Shown here in pieces: positions 52,692 to 62,570 of a stretch of DNA of 64,000 bases. The notes under the pieces were generated by a model. The model saw nothing but the letters and a program-made list of their open reading frames with translations. It was not told where the DNA came from and did no database searches. The position numbers and the translations under genes were made by a program. Origin of the DNA: Fulvivirgaceae bacterium JP3-4 (lineage in GTDB: Bacteria; Bacteroidota; Bacteroidia; Cytophagales; Cyclobacteriaceae). The DNA lies in assembly GCA_029309925.1 (NCBI GenBank), contig JARKND010000001.1, positions 1-64,000 of the forward strand, read 5' to 3'. Position 1 is the first letter of the stretch. Each line of letters opens with the position of its first letter.

Positions 52692-55600
52692 ATGAACAAG
52701 TTTCTACTAACGTGTTTCGCGTTGGGGATTGCTGTCAGTTCCTTCGCGCAAGAGCGAACGGTAACTGGAAGAGTCACCTCCACAGAAGACGGAACCGCCT
52801 TGCCGGGTGTGAACGTCATCCTGAAGGGAACCACTTCAGGAACATCCACAGACGCAGATGGGAATTATTCAGTAGCCGTGCCATCATCTGGCGGAGCGCT
52901 GATCTTTTCTTTTATCGGTCTGGAATCAAAAGAAATTGAGATCGGTGAACGCACCGTTGTCAACGTGAGCCTTTCCCTTGACATCACCCAGCTCAGCGAA
53001 GTGGTGGTAGTGGGATATGGAACGCAGACCAAGCGTGATCTGTCTGGTTCGATTGCTTCTATTAAAGGTGATGAGATCGCACTCGCACCTGTACAGAGCT
53101 TCGAGCAGGCAATGGGCGGTCGCGCACCGGGTGTGAACATCATCCAGCCAAACGGTGTGCTGAACAACCCTCCGGTTATACGCATCCGTGGTGTCAACTC
53201 CATCAACCTCAGCTCGTATCCACTGATCGTTATCGATGGAATCCCAACGTACTCCGGTGATAACTCTGCAAACAACGCTCCGAACAACCCGTTGAGTAAT
53301 CTCAACCCTGCCGACATCGAAAGTATTGAAGTGTTGAAAGATGCATCTGCCAGCGCGATCTACGGTTCGCGTGCAAGCGCGGGTGTTGTGCTCATCACAA
53401 CCAAGAAGGGCCAGAAAGGCAAATCTAAAATCACCCTTGACTCATGGGTTGGTTGGACGAAGCCATTCCGTCTTTTCGATATGCTCAACGCAGAGCAATA
53501 CATGGAACTGAAGAATGAAGCTGTGAGAAACCTCAATCAAAACACTGGTGGTGCAGCGGTTGAAGGATTCCTTCCAAGCTATGATGCAAATGGTAACCTG
53601 GTTGACACAAAATGGTACGACTACGTTTACCGGACCGGTTTTGCGCACTCTAATAGCTTGAGTTTCTCAGGCGGAACTGAAAAAACCAAATTCTATACTT
53701 CCGTTGGTTACACTGAACAGGAAGGTATGTTGAAGCGCAACGATTTCGAGCGTACTGCCCTTCGTCTGAACCTTGACCATAAAGTGTTCGACAACTTCAC
53801 CATCGGTGTGAATATGTCTTACGCGAATGTTTACAACTCTGCGCCAAGTACCGGATCACTGCCGGGTGCTGCGTTTAGCACTGCAGGTCTCGGACGCCTT
53901 CCATTGGTATTGCCTCCGAACGTAAGTCCTTATAACCTTGACGGAACATATCACCTGAATGCAGCTGGTCTCGGCCCTGGTGCGAACCTGAACCCAACGG
54001 GTACGGCAGGTGCTGGTCTTGTAACAGGCTACTACAACCCAGCACTGATTCTTGACAAGAACACATTCACATCTGAAAGCAATCAGGTGCAGGGTGGAGT
54101 TTATGCAAGCTGGCAGATCATTAAAGGCCTCACTGCAAGAACCATGTACGGAATTGACAACATCAATTTTGAAGACATTTCTTTCCAGACAAGTCTTGGT
54201 GGTGATGGTTACTCCACTGGTGGTTCTGCTACCAATGTGTTCAGAACAAACAAGCGCTGGAACTGGCAGAACACACTGCAGTACGATAAGACACTTGCTG
54301 ACAAGCACAACATCTCATTGCTTGTTGGTGGTGAACAACAATACACTAAAGTCGACAGATGGGGAGCTAACCGCACGACAGTGGCTGATCTCTTCTTCGA
54401 AACCTTCCAGGGTAACTACACAAACATCGCGGTGAGCGGTAACTTCCAGACTGAAAACTACCTTGTCTCTTATTTTGGTCGTCTGAACTACGACTTCAAC
54501 AAGAAGTATTTTGTGTCTTTCAACCTCCGCAGAGACGGATACTCAGCCTGGGCGCAGAAATACGGTAACTTCTACGGTGCCGCTCTTGGCTATGCTATCT
54601 CTGAAGAAGGCTTCTGGAAAAATTCCTCATTCCTTGGAAACATCAACTTCTTCAAGCTGAAAGGTAGCTATGGTGAAGTGGGTAACGCTCTCGGCTCAGA
54701 TGATTTCGGGTCACTCAATCTCTACAATTCAGGTTTGTACGGTGCAGTGGCTACAATCAACTTCAGCCAGGCAGGTAACCCGTTGTTGTCATGGGAAACC
54801 AGCAAGAAGACTGACATCGGTTTTGCATATGGTATCCTTAATGATAAGATCCAGGGTGAATTTTCTTACTACAAGAACCTTGTCGATGGTTTGATTCTCA
54901 GCGTGCCGCAGGCGCCTTCAAAAGGTATCCCTGGCGATGCAATCCTTGCTAACGTGGGTTCAATGCAGAACACGGGTATTGAGTTCAGTGTGAAGTATGT
55001 TGCAATTGACAAGGGTGATTTCAACTGGACGATCAATGCAAATATCACAACGCAGAAGAACGAAGTGTTGACATTGAACTCTGAGTCAGCCCGCATTCCG
55101 AACACTACGCTCGGACTTGAAACGGTCAACTACACTTCAGTTGGAGAGTCAGTGGGTTACTTGCTGGCGGTAGAGACGGTTGGCATAAACCCGGACAACG
55201 GAAGAAGAATGTTCAGAAAGGCTGATGGTACAATCGTGCAGTACGATCACCAGGGAACGGGCTGGACCCGCGTGGATGACGGAACAGCGATCTCAGCTCC
55301 AAATCAACTTGCAGATGGCAAGATTTTCGGTCCTACGCTTCCAACCTGGTATGGTGGTTTTGATAATACCTTCCGCTTTAAGGCATTCGACCTTGGTGTT
55401 TTCTTCCAGTTCCAGGGCGGAAACTATATCTACAACGGAACAAAAGCAGGTTTGCGTGATCAGCGTTTCTGGAATAACCATACAGACGCTCTTAATCGCT
55501 GGACGCCTGAAAATACAAGCGGGACATTCCCTCGCCTTGTGTACGGAGATAACGTAACGAACGGTTCAGCCCTGGTTATTTCAGAAAACGTTGAGAAAGG

Positions 55601-55844
55601 TGACTTCGTACGATTGAGAAACGTAAGCCTTGGTTATACATTCAGCCGCACATTGCTTGACAAGCTGAAGATCTCAAATGCGCGCATCTACGGTCAGGTG
55701 CAGAATGCATTTCTGATCACTAACTACACAGGCATCGACCCTGAAATTTCGTCAAACGGTAATGCTAACACCGGTGCTGGTGTTGATAGAAACTCTGTTG
55801 GACAGGCACGCACATATACGATCGGTTTGAATCTGGGCTTTTAA
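52692..55844 (+). CDS. SusC/RagA-type TonB-dependent outer membrane transporter
   Basis: Imports an oligosaccharide, peptide or other nutrient across the outer membrane using TonB energy. The 1050-residue protein has a signal peptide (ALGIAVSSFAQ), a carboxypeptidase-regulatory-like domain (about 22-95, TVTGRVTSTEDGTALPGVNV), a plug with VVVVGYGTQTKRDLSGSI near residue 110, and a long beta-barrel ending RTYTIGLNLGF. The partner SusD follows 10 bases downstream. No enzymes are encoded with the pair, so the substrate cannot be inferred. Confidence 0.95.
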   Translation: MNKFLLTCFALGIAVSSFAQERTVTGRVTSTEDGTALPGVNVILKGTTSGTSTDADGNYSVAVPSSGGALIFSFIGLESKEIEIGERTVVNVSLSLDITQLSEVVVVGYGTQTKRDLSGSIASIKGDEIALAPVQSFEQAMGGRAPGVNIIQPNGVLNNPPVIRIRGVNSINLSSYPLIVIDGIPTYSGDNSANNAPNNPLSNLNPADIESIEVLKDASASAIYGSRASAGVVLITTKKGQKGKSKITLDSWVGWTKPFRLFDMLNAEQYMELKNEAVRNLNQNTGGAAVEGFLPSYDANGNLVDTKWYDYVYRTGFAHSNSLSFSGGTEKTKFYTSVGYTEQEGMLKRNDFERTALRLNLDHKVFDNFTIGVNMSYANVYNSAPSTGSLPGAAFSTAGLGRLPLVLPPNVSPYNLDGTYHLNAAGLGPGANLNPTGTAGAGLVTGYYNPALILDKNTFTSESNQVQGGVYASWQIIKGLTARTMYGIDNINFEDISFQTSLGGDGYSTGGSATNVFRTNKRWNWQNTLQYDKTLADKHNISLLVGGEQQYTKVDRWGANRTTVADLFFETFQGNYTNIAVSGNFQTENYLVSYFGRLNYDFNKKYFVSFNLRRDGYSAWAQKYGNFYGAALGYAISEEGFWKNSSFLGNINFFKLKGSYGEVGNALGSDDFGSLNLYNSGLYGAVATINFSQAGNPLLSWETSKKTDIGFAYGILNDKIQGEFSYYKNLVDGLILSVPQAPSKGIPGDAILANVGSMQNTGIEFSVKYVAIDKGDFNWTINANITTQKNEVLTLNSESARIPNTTLGLETVNYTSVGESVGYLLAVETVGINPDNGRRMFRKADGTIVQYDHQGTGWTRVDDGTAISAPNQLADGKIFGPTLPTWYGGFDNTFRFKAFDLGVFFQFQGGNYIYNGTKAGLRDQRFWNNHTDALNRWTPENTSGTFPRLVYGDNVTNGSALVISENVEKGDFVRLRNVSLGYTFSRTLLDKLKISNARIYGQVQNAFLITNYTGIDPEISSNGNANTGAGVDRNSVGQARTYTIGLNLGF

Positions 55845-55854
55845 TTACTGAACC

Positions 55855-57375
55855 ATGAAATTTTTAAATACAATAAAAATAAAAACATCTGCAGTGGCTT
55901 TCCTGACTGTGTTTGCAGCGGGGATGTTCTCATGCCAGACGGAGTTGCTTGATCCGGCTCCTAAAAATCAATTCTTCGAAGGGGTTGTATTCGATACGCC
56001 TACACGAATTGAATTGCAAGTGAATAACCTCTATACCCAGGTGAAAAGCGGCCAGTTCCTTGGTGGTCGTTACCAGGTGTATGGAGATATCCGCGCGAAC
56101 GATTTCATTAACCGCACCACAAACGGTGTAACCGGTTATCTCGTATGGCAGCACACACTTACTGAAACATCTCAGAACGATGTGATTAACATGTGGGACG
56201 CTGCTTACAACGCGATCAATCAGATCAATGTGTTCCTCGATGGAATGGATGCCAATGAAGCAAAATTCGCAGCTCCGGCATTCACCAACGTTGATCCGAA
56301 TTACTCAACAGTAACGGCAGTGAACTACCGCGCAGAAGCTCGCTTCCTCAGAGCATTGTGCTATCACAGCCTCTTGCAGTTTTACGCACGTCCATTCGTG
56401 GACGGCAATGGTAGCCGTCCAGGCCTTCCGTTGCGCTTGAAGGGCGAAAAGGACATGTTCAACAATGACCTGGCGAGAAGCACCGTAAGTGAAGTGTATG
56501 ATCAGATCATCGCTGACCTTGACTACGCTGAAGCAAATCTTCCTTTGACTTATGGCAATGCAACGCTCCGCACTACACGTGCACACCGCAATGCTGCAAT
56601 CGCATTGAAGACACGTGTTTACCTGACAAAGGGTGACTACGCTAAGGTGATCACTGAAGCGAACAAGATCGTTCCTGCAGCTGCACCATTTACAGCTTCG
56701 TCAGGTGTTCCTCATGCATTGCAGGCTTCAATCAGTTCTGTTTTTGCATCTCCACAGGAAACTGCTGAAACAATCCTTGGTTTCCCTTTCACAGCACAAA
56801 ATACTCCTGGTACACAAAATCAGCTCGGTTTTTACTACCGCGCTGGTGGAACAGGTGCGACAAACCCTGGTGGAGGTGAGTACTCGCTGAATCCAACCGG
56901 AATCATTGCAGCTAACCCGAATTTCCCTGCGTCAGACGCCCGCAGAGGCTTCTTCTATGTAGTTAGTGGTACAACTTACCTTGGAAAATATCCTTCAGGT
57001 ACTCCTTATCTGGATAAAGCTCCTGTACTCAGATGGTCTGAAGTATTGCTCAATCTTTCGGAAGCGATCGCAAGAACAACCGCTGGCGTAGATGCACGCT
57101 CGCTTGCGTTGCTGAACGCTGTGCGCAGAAGATCTGATGCTTCATTCACGTGGGCACCCGCTGATAACACGGCTCTGGTCGATGCGATCTTGTTCGAGCG
57201 CAGAATCGAATTCATTGGCGAAGGCCTTCGTAACTCTGACATCATGCGTCTCAACCAGACATTCCCTGCAAAAGGCGCTGTGCCTGCGCTCGCTCCAAGC
57301 AGCGTGGTGTATGTATGGCCAATCCCTGCAACAGAAATGCAGACGAACTTGCTGATGACAAGAAACGACCAGTAA
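55855..57375 (+). CDS. SusD/RagB-type nutrient-binding outer membrane lipoprotein
   Basis: Surface lipoprotein that captures the substrate and closes over the SusC transporter. The 506-residue protein has a lipoprotein signal ending GMFSC (Cys27), and a SusD core with helical TPR-like repeats: YRAEARFLRALCYHSLLQFYARPF near residue 155, then ALKTRVYLTKGDYAKVI. The C-terminal RRIEFIGEGLRNSDIMRL block is typical of the family. A strong terminator follows, so the operon appears to end here. Confidence 0.95.
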   Translation: MKFLNTIKIKTSAVAFLTVFAAGMFSCQTELLDPAPKNQFFEGVVFDTPTRIELQVNNLYTQVKSGQFLGGRYQVYGDIRANDFINRTTNGVTGYLVWQHTLTETSQNDVINMWDAAYNAINQINVFLDGMDANEAKFAAPAFTNVDPNYSTVTAVNYRAEARFLRALCYHSLLQFYARPFVDGNGSRPGLPLRLKGEKDMFNNDLARSTVSEVYDQIIADLDYAEANLPLTYGNATLRTTRAHRNAAIALKTRVYLTKGDYAKVITEANKIVPAAAPFTASSGVPHALQASISSVFASPQETAETILGFPFTAQNTPGTQNQLGFYYRAGGTGATNPGGGEYSLNPTGIIAANPNFPASDARRGFFYVVSGTTYLGKYPSGTPYLDKAPVLRWSEVLLNLSEAIARTTAGVDARSLALLNAVRRRSDASFTWAPADNTALVDAILFERRIEFIGEGLRNSDIMRLNQTFPAKGAVPALAPSSVVYVWPIPATEMQTNLLMTRNDQ

Positions 57376-57398
57376 ACATCGGTTGACTCAACCTCAAT

Positions 57399-57436
57399 AA
57401 AACCCCAGGACCTATGTCTTGGGGTTTTTCTTTTTT
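57399..57436 (+). terminator. terminator after SusD
   Basis: AAAACCCCAGGAC pairs with GTCTTGGGGTTTT around a CTAT loop, followed by T-rich sequence. It ends the SusC/SusD operon; a weaker TAnnTTTG-like CATCTTTG just beyond may serve hemE. Confidence 0.92.
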
Positions 57437-57453
57437 CAGTTCATCTTTGCGCC

Positions 57454-58482
57454 ATGCAATTGAAAAACGACCTCTTCCTGAGGGCAGCCAGAGGTGAAAA
57501 AGTTGAAAGAACTCCCGTCTGGCTTATGCGTCAGGCCGGCCGAATACTACCCGAGTACCGCCAGGTGAGAGCCGCGGCTGGCGATTTTAAAACGCTGGTC
57601 AAAACACCTGAACTCGCTACCGAAGTAACAATACAGCCCGTGGATATTCTTGGGGTTGATGCAGCGATAATTTTTTCTGATATCCTCGTCATTCCGGAAG
57701 CTATGGGTTTGAATTATGAAATGGAGGAACGGAGAGGTCCGGTTTTCCCGAAGCGGATTGCCACACGTGAAGATCTAAAAATGCTCCACGTATCCGAAGC
57801 TGAAGAACTTCAATACGTGCTGGATGCTATCGCGATGACTAAGAAGCACCTTAGCGGCAAAGTACCCCTCATTGGATTTGCCGGTGCGCCCTGGACGATT
57901 TTTTCCTATATGATCGAAGGAAAGGGCAGCAAAACATTCAGCGATGCAAAGAAAATGCTTTACACCCAACCGGAGTTTTCGCATCAGCTGCTGCAGATGA
58001 TCACCGACAGCACGATCAATTATCTGAAAGGCCAGGTGAAGTCGGGTGCCGATCTCGTACAGATTTTTGATTCGTGGGCAGGAATTCTCAGTCCGCAACA
58101 ATACGCTGAGTTCTCACTCAAATATATTTCGCAAATCTGTGACGCGATCAGGGACGTACCTAAAACAGTTTTTGCCAAAGGCGCGTTCTTCGCACGCGAA
58201 GCAATGAATTCCATTTCATGCAATGTAGTCGGCCTCGACTGGAATATGGACATCAGTGAATCAAGGAGGCTCGTTCCTGGCAAAGTGTTGCAGGGCAATC
58301 TTGATCCCTGTGCCTTGTATGGCTCGCTTGCTGATGTTAAACGCGAGACGGTCAACATGCTAAAAGCGTTCGGACCGGATAAACATATTGCGAACCTAGG
58401 ACACGGATTGTATCCGGACACAGAAGTTGATAAAGTAAAATGCTTCATTGATACGGTGAAAGAATATCGACATCATGGCTAG
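57454..58482 (+). CDS. hemE: uroporphyrinogen decarboxylase
   Basis: Removes four carboxyl groups from uroporphyrinogen III to give coproporphyrinogen III in haem synthesis. The 342-residue protein has the conserved [18 protein letters not shown] near residue 20, [14 protein letters not shown] near 75 (the catalytic Asp), [16 protein letters not shown] near 145, and [14 protein letters not shown] near the end. Normal length. It overlaps the next gene by 8 bases. Confidence 0.97.
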   Translation: MQLKNDLFLRAARGEKVERTPVWLMRQAGRILPEYRQVRAAAGDFKTLVKTPELATEVTIQPVDILGVDAAIIFSDILVIPEAMGLNYEMEERRGPVFPKRIATREDLKMLHVSEAEELQYVLDAIAMTKKHLSGKVPLIGFAGAPWTIFSYMIEGKGSKTFSDAKKMLYTQPEFSHQLLQMITDSTINYLKGQVKSGADLVQIFDSWAGILSPQQYAEFSLKYISQICDAIRDVPKTVFAKGAFFAREAMNSISCNVVGLDWNMDISESRRLVPGKVLQGNLDPCALYGSLADVKRETVNMLKAFGPDKHIANLGHGLYPDTEVDKVKCFIDTVKEYRHHG

Positions 58483-59002
58483 GCTGAAACTTCTTTCCGT
58501 TTTCATGCTGTTCGCAGGTTTTTGCTACGGGCAGAAAACGGAAGTTTTGAAGCCTGAAGAAATCAACAAACTTCTTCCGACAAAAATCAAGGGCTACTCG
58601 CTTGACAAGGAATCAAAAAGCAGATTGCTGACGATCGGTTCGCTCCGATATTCTTTAAGTGAACGAATTTTTACTTCGCGAGACAAATCTGTTAAGATCC
58701 TCTTGTTCGACTACGTGGAGGCTCCGATCATGTTCAATCAGTCTTTGAGGAAGTGGCAGGAGATGCGTGAAGTCAACACTGATTCCATAGCTTTCCACAG
58801 CATCCAAACTGAGAATGGCCATCGCTGGGAGTCGACACACGCGCAAACGCAACGCGCACAAATCATCCTCGCGATCGACAACCGGTTTTTTCTTTCCCTT
58901 GAAGCCGAGAAGATGATGATGGAGGAATTGCATGAGTTCCTGAAGAATATCAAACTATCGGAATTTCCAGGTAGCCACCAACGCGCGAAGGACACGAAGT
59001 AG
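58475..59002 (+). CDS. secreted protein of unknown function downstream of hemE
   Basis: A 175-residue protein with a signal peptide ([15 protein letters not shown]) and a mixed alpha/beta mature part rich in charged residues, ending in a helix ([18 protein letters not shown]). I do not recognise the family. The 8-base overlap with hemE implies coupled translation. Its C-terminus has many Lys and Arg, as in some periplasmic binding proteins. Confidence 0.7.
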   Translation: MARLKLLSVFMLFAGFCYGQKTEVLKPEEINKLLPTKIKGYSLDKESKSRLLTIGSLRYSLSERIFTSRDKSVKILLFDYVEAPIMFNQSLRKWQEMREVNTDSIAFHSIQTENGHRWESTHAQTQRAQIILAIDNRFFLSLEAEKMMMEELHEFLKNIKLSEFPGSHQRAKDTK

Positions 59003-59026
59003 CACAAAGAAATATTGAAGCACCAA

Positions 59027-61459
59027 TTACTCGTTGCGCAGTGCGTTCACGGGATTCATGATCGCAGCTTTTATCGATTGGTAACTCACCGTGAGCCACC
59101 CGATCAATAATGCCAATGTCCCAGCTAGCAGGAAGACATCGACTCCCACGTTGATTCGATACGCAAAATCCTCGAGCCACGACTCCATCAGGTACCAGCC
59201 CAGCGGAACGGCCAGCACAAATGCAATCAGAATCAGTCTCGTGAAATCTTTCGACAACAGGAAAACTACTCCCGCTACAGATGCTCCCAGCACTTTTCGC
59301 ACACCGATCTCTTTCGTGCGGAGACTGGAGGTGTACGCAGCAAGCCCGAACAATCCCACACAGGCGATGATGATCGCAAGCAGAGAAAATATTTTGAAGA
59401 CATCACCTGCCTGTTTTTCGCTTTGATATTGCTGATTGATGTTCTGATCAAGGAATACGTATTTGAAGGGCTGTGGGGAAAACTTTTTCCATTTCTCTTC
59501 AACGGCAAATAGCGTCTTTGCAAAATCGTCAGACTTTACACGCAGGTATCCATACACTGCACCACCGCCAAAGCTTTCGGTGTTGCGAATGGTAAGCGGT
59601 GTGATGTTGTCATGCAGCGATTGGAAATTAAAATCTTTCACAATACCAATGATAGTAAAATCAACAACGACATCCCCGCGTGTTTGCCGTAGCTTTTTCC
59701 CTACCGGATCTTCAAGCTCGAAGACCCGAACTGCAGTTTCGTTCAGCATAAGCGAAAGCGAATCCTCAGTCTCTTTCGAAAATGCCCTACCGCTTATCAG
59801 TTCAAATCCGATCATGTCGGAAAAATTGTCATCGATCGTCATGGTCTTCGAGGTGTGCACCTCTGAAGATCCCTGCGCTGTCCAGTTCTCACCGAAATAA
59901 TCGCCAGCGCGCCCGCCACCAAGCAGTGAGAACGAGCCTGCTGTACTGATGACTTCCGGAATATTTTTTAATTCCTCAAGAAAGGTTTGTTGATTGTTTT
60001 GCAGCGTGAATACCCGATCAACAACGACCACCTGCTCTTTGTCAAAGCCAAGGGATTTTTCGGCCATATACTCCATCTGCTTCCCGACAGTGATCGTGCC
60101 TACGATAAGAATGATGGAAACCACGAATTGAAATACGACCAAAGCGTTTCTTAAGAGAGTGTTCTGTTGTCCGGCAGAAAAATTTCCTTTCAGTACAGTG
60201 ACCGGATTAAACGCTGACAGAACAAAGGCCGGATAAATTCCGGCCATCACGCCAACGATCAGCGTCACTGCTGCCAACCCTGCAATTATTACAGGACTCA
60301 GTTCCATGGTCAGATGTCTTCCAGTCAGTGAATTGAAGAAAGGTAGCGCGAAATAGATAATGCCCAGCGCGATCACTGTCGCAACCACTGATAATAGAAG
60401 CGATTCAAGGAGGAATTGATTGATGAGCTGACCTTTTTGCGATCCCAGGGACTTTCTCACGCCAACTTCCCGTGCACGCCCCGCTGAACGAGCCGTGGCT
60501 AGGTTCATAAAGTTGATGCACGCAATGATCAGTACAAGGATTGCGATACATGTGAGGAAGTAGACATACGTGCGATTGCCTCCCGGTTTGATTCTGGCCT
60601 CGAGGTGCATGGGATCAAGATGTATGTCTGCCAGAGGCTGAAGGAAATAGCGATAGCCATTGCCTTCTTTCTTGTAGTCAGCCCACGACTTCCCGAGATT
60701 TCTTTCAATCTGAGCAGCAGCATACGTATCGACCATTTTCGGAAACTTTGCCTCGAGTTCGTTTGGATTATTGCCGGGCTTCAGCAGCACATACATGTGT
60801 GCGTTGAAGCCTGTAAAATTTTCTGCGCGGCCGAAGATCTGATCGTTCCATCGGATGAGGAAATCGAATTGCATGTGCGAGTTTTCCGGAAGGTCCTCGC
60901 AGATCGCGCTCACTGTGAAGTCATTGTTGAATATGCGTAATGTTTTTCCAACCGGATCGGCTGAGCCAAAGTATCGCCTGGCGGTCGATGCGGTGATGAC
61001 CATATCGGTGTTCTTGCCGAACGGCTTGTCCGGATTCCCAAGCACAATCTTGTAGTCGAAGACAGAAAAGAAATTTGAATCAGCTGAGCACACCCAGTTT
61101 TCCTCAAAAATTTTTTCTTCACCCTTTTCGTCTTTATAGCTGACTCCGTTGTTATTGAACGGGCCACCAAACTTCACAACCTGTTCAACTTCGGGAAACT
61201 CAGTTTGGATAACATCACCATATGAATGTGGAATTACCGCATACAATGTCGAATGGGTCGGGTATTTCCGTTCGAGACTGATCTTGTAAATCCTTTCATG
61301 TTTCGAATGAAATCTGTCGTAGGAAAATTCGTTGGCAACGAACATCACAATCATCAGGCAGCTCGCTATGCCTGTTGCCAGCCCCACAATGTTGATTAAT
61401 GTGTAGATACGCTGACGCAGGAGATTACGCACAGCAATGACGAGATAATTCTTCAGCAT
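59027..61459 (-). CDS. FtsX/MacB-type ABC transporter permease
   Basis: An 810-residue relative of the permease at 36334, with the same layout: an N-terminal membrane segment (LINIVGLATGIASCLMIVMFV), a MacB-type core, an FtsX region (AREVGVRKSLGSQKGQLINQF near residue 330), a second core and a final FtsX half (TKEIGVRKVLGASVAGVVF near 715). No ATPase is encoded beside it. It is the only minus-strand gene in this part apart from accD and aldolase and stands in its own unit. Confidence 0.9.
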   Translation of the reverse strand: MLKNYLVIAVRNLLRQRIYTLINIVGLATGIASCLMIVMFVANEFSYDRFHSKHERIYKISLERKYPTHSTLYAVIPHSYGDVIQTEFPEVEQVVKFGGPFNNNGVSYKDEKGEEKIFEENWVCSADSNFFSVFDYKIVLGNPDKPFGKNTDMVITASTARRYFGSADPVGKTLRIFNNDFTVSAICEDLPENSHMQFDFLIRWNDQIFGRAENFTGFNAHMYVLLKPGNNPNELEAKFPKMVDTYAAAQIERNLGKSWADYKKEGNGYRYFLQPLADIHLDPMHLEARIKPGGNRTYVYFLTCIAILVLIIACINFMNLATARSAGRAREVGVRKSLGSQKGQLINQFLLESLLLSVVATVIALGIIYFALPFFNSLTGRHLTMELSPVIIAGLAAVTLIVGVMAGIYPAFVLSAFNPVTVLKGNFSAGQQNTLLRNALVVFQFVVSIILIVGTITVGKQMEYMAEKSLGFDKEQVVVVDRVFTLQNNQQTFLEELKNIPEVISTAGSFSLLGGGRAGDYFGENWTAQGSSEVHTSKTMTIDDNFSDMIGFELISGRAFSKETEDSLSLMLNETAVRVFELEDPVGKKLRQTRGDVVVDFTIIGIVKDFNFQSLHDNITPLTIRNTESFGGGAVYGYLRVKSDDFAKTLFAVEEKWKKFSPQPFKYVFLDQNINQQYQSEKQAGDVFKIFSLLAIIIACVGLFGLAAYTSSLRTKEIGVRKVLGASVAGVVFLLSKDFTRLILIAFVLAVPLGWYLMESWLEDFAYRINVGVDVFLLAGTLALLIGWLTVSYQSIKAAIMNPVNALRNE

Positions 61460-61561
61460 GGTAAATCAGGATGATGCATCCGAATTTACAAAAACGCCAT
61501 CAAAATATTGGTAACCTTGTTAGATGCAGTCCATCTCCCACGAGAAGGAGGCCGGGGCGGT

Positions 61562-62404
61562 TTAGTTCTTTAACATCTGCAGCAGCGTGGTCAATCTGCT
61601 TTTGAGGTTTCTCCGGTCGACAATGAAATCGAGGAAGCCGTGTTCCAACACGAACTCTGCACTTTGAAATCCTTTCGGAAGATCTTTTCCGATGGTCTCG
61701 CGAATAACACGGGGACCTGCGAATCCGATCAGTGCATTTGGTTCGGCAATATTGAAATCGCCAAGCATGGCATATGAAGCTGTTACACCACCCGTTGTAG
61801 GGTCGGTGAGGAGAGAGATGTAGGGAATTTTTGCCTGGTCAAGCAGCGCAATTTTTGCGGAGGTTTTTGCCATCTGCATGAGAGACAATCCGGCTTCCAT
61901 CATGCGCGCGCCTCCCGAGCGGGAAATCATGAGAAAAGGAATCTTGTTCTTCAGACTGTGGTCCATCGCGCGTGCAATCTTCTCACCCACAACTGAACCC
62001 ATTGATCCGCCAATAAAACTGAAGTCCATACAGGCAATGGTGATGTCAAGGCCATTCATTTTACCGTAGGCCGTGCGAACGGCATCTTTCAATTCGGTTT
62101 TCGCCTGTGTTTCCTTGATACGTTTTGGATAAGGTTTCGTGTCTTTGAATTTCAACGGGTCAGCGGACTCCATGTTCTCATCCAGCTCAGTGAATTGGTT
62201 GTTGTCAAACAAAACTTCGAAGTATTCAGCAGACCCGATGCGCACGTGAAACTCTTCTTCCGGAACAACATAAGCGTTGTTCTTCAGCTCGCGCGTGTGA
62301 ACTATTTTTCCAGCAGGAGACTTGAACCACAAACCATCAGGTACTTCACGTTTTGCTTCTGTTGGCGTGAGGATACCTTTATCGCTGCGTTTGAACCAAG
62401 ACAT
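61562..62404 (-). CDS. accD: acetyl-CoA carboxylase carboxyltransferase beta subunit, lacking the zinc ribbon cysteines
   Basis: Together with AccA, transfers the carboxyl group from biotin to acetyl-CoA, making malonyl-CoA for fatty acids. The 280-residue protein keeps the carboxyltransferase core: [19 protein letters not shown] near residue 130, then [13 protein letters not shown] and [18 protein letters not shown]. Normally four cysteines near residues 27-49 form a zinc ribbon. Here the aligned positions are Ser29, Gly32, Val47 and Glu50, and no cysteine occurs in the first 60 residues. Upstream is a heptamer array. Confidence 0.93.
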   Translation of the reverse strand: MSWFKRSDKGILTPTEAKREVPDGLWFKSPAGKIVHTRELKNNAYVVPEEEFHVRIGSAEYFEVLFDNNQFTELDENMESADPLKFKDTKPYPKRIKETQAKTELKDAVRTAYGKMNGLDITIACMDFSFIGGSMGSVVGEKIARAMDHSLKNKIPFLMISRSGGARMMEAGLSLMQMAKTSAKIALLDQAKIPYISLLTDPTTGGVTASYAMLGDFNIAEPNALIGFAGPRVIRETIGKDLPKGFQSAEFVLEHGFLDFIVDRRNLKSRLTTLLQMLKN

Positions 62405-62410
62405 AAAGAC

Positions 62411-62445
62411 AATTTAAAATTTAAGATTTGAAATTTTAGATTTAA
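62411..62445. repeat. tandem heptamer array, AT-rich, upstream of accD
   Basis: Five 7-base units fill 62411-62445: AATTTAA twice, then GATTTGA, AATTTTA, GATTTAA. The consensus is (A/G)ATTT(A/G/T)A. It starts 7 bases upstream of the accD start codon (minus strand), so it may lie in the leader or promoter of accD. AT-richness makes a random origin more likely than for the other arrays. Confidence 0.6.
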
Positions 62446-62514
62446 TCCCGACATCCATCGAGACAACAACACATCAACTTCACAAAATCACAAATATCAA
62501 CTATAGAAAATCAA

Positions 62515-62560
62515 ATTGGTTTCTGATATCCAAAACAAAGTCCGGAGATCAGAAACCAAT
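62515..62560 (-). terminator. inverted repeat after the aldolase gene, probable terminator
   Basis: A 13-bp perfect stem (62515-62527 with 62548-62560) has a 20-base loop and lies 11 bases after the aldolase stop. On the minus strand a T-rich stretch (TTTGATTTTC) follows. Confidence 0.65.
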
Positions 62561-62570
62561 CCTAAGACAA

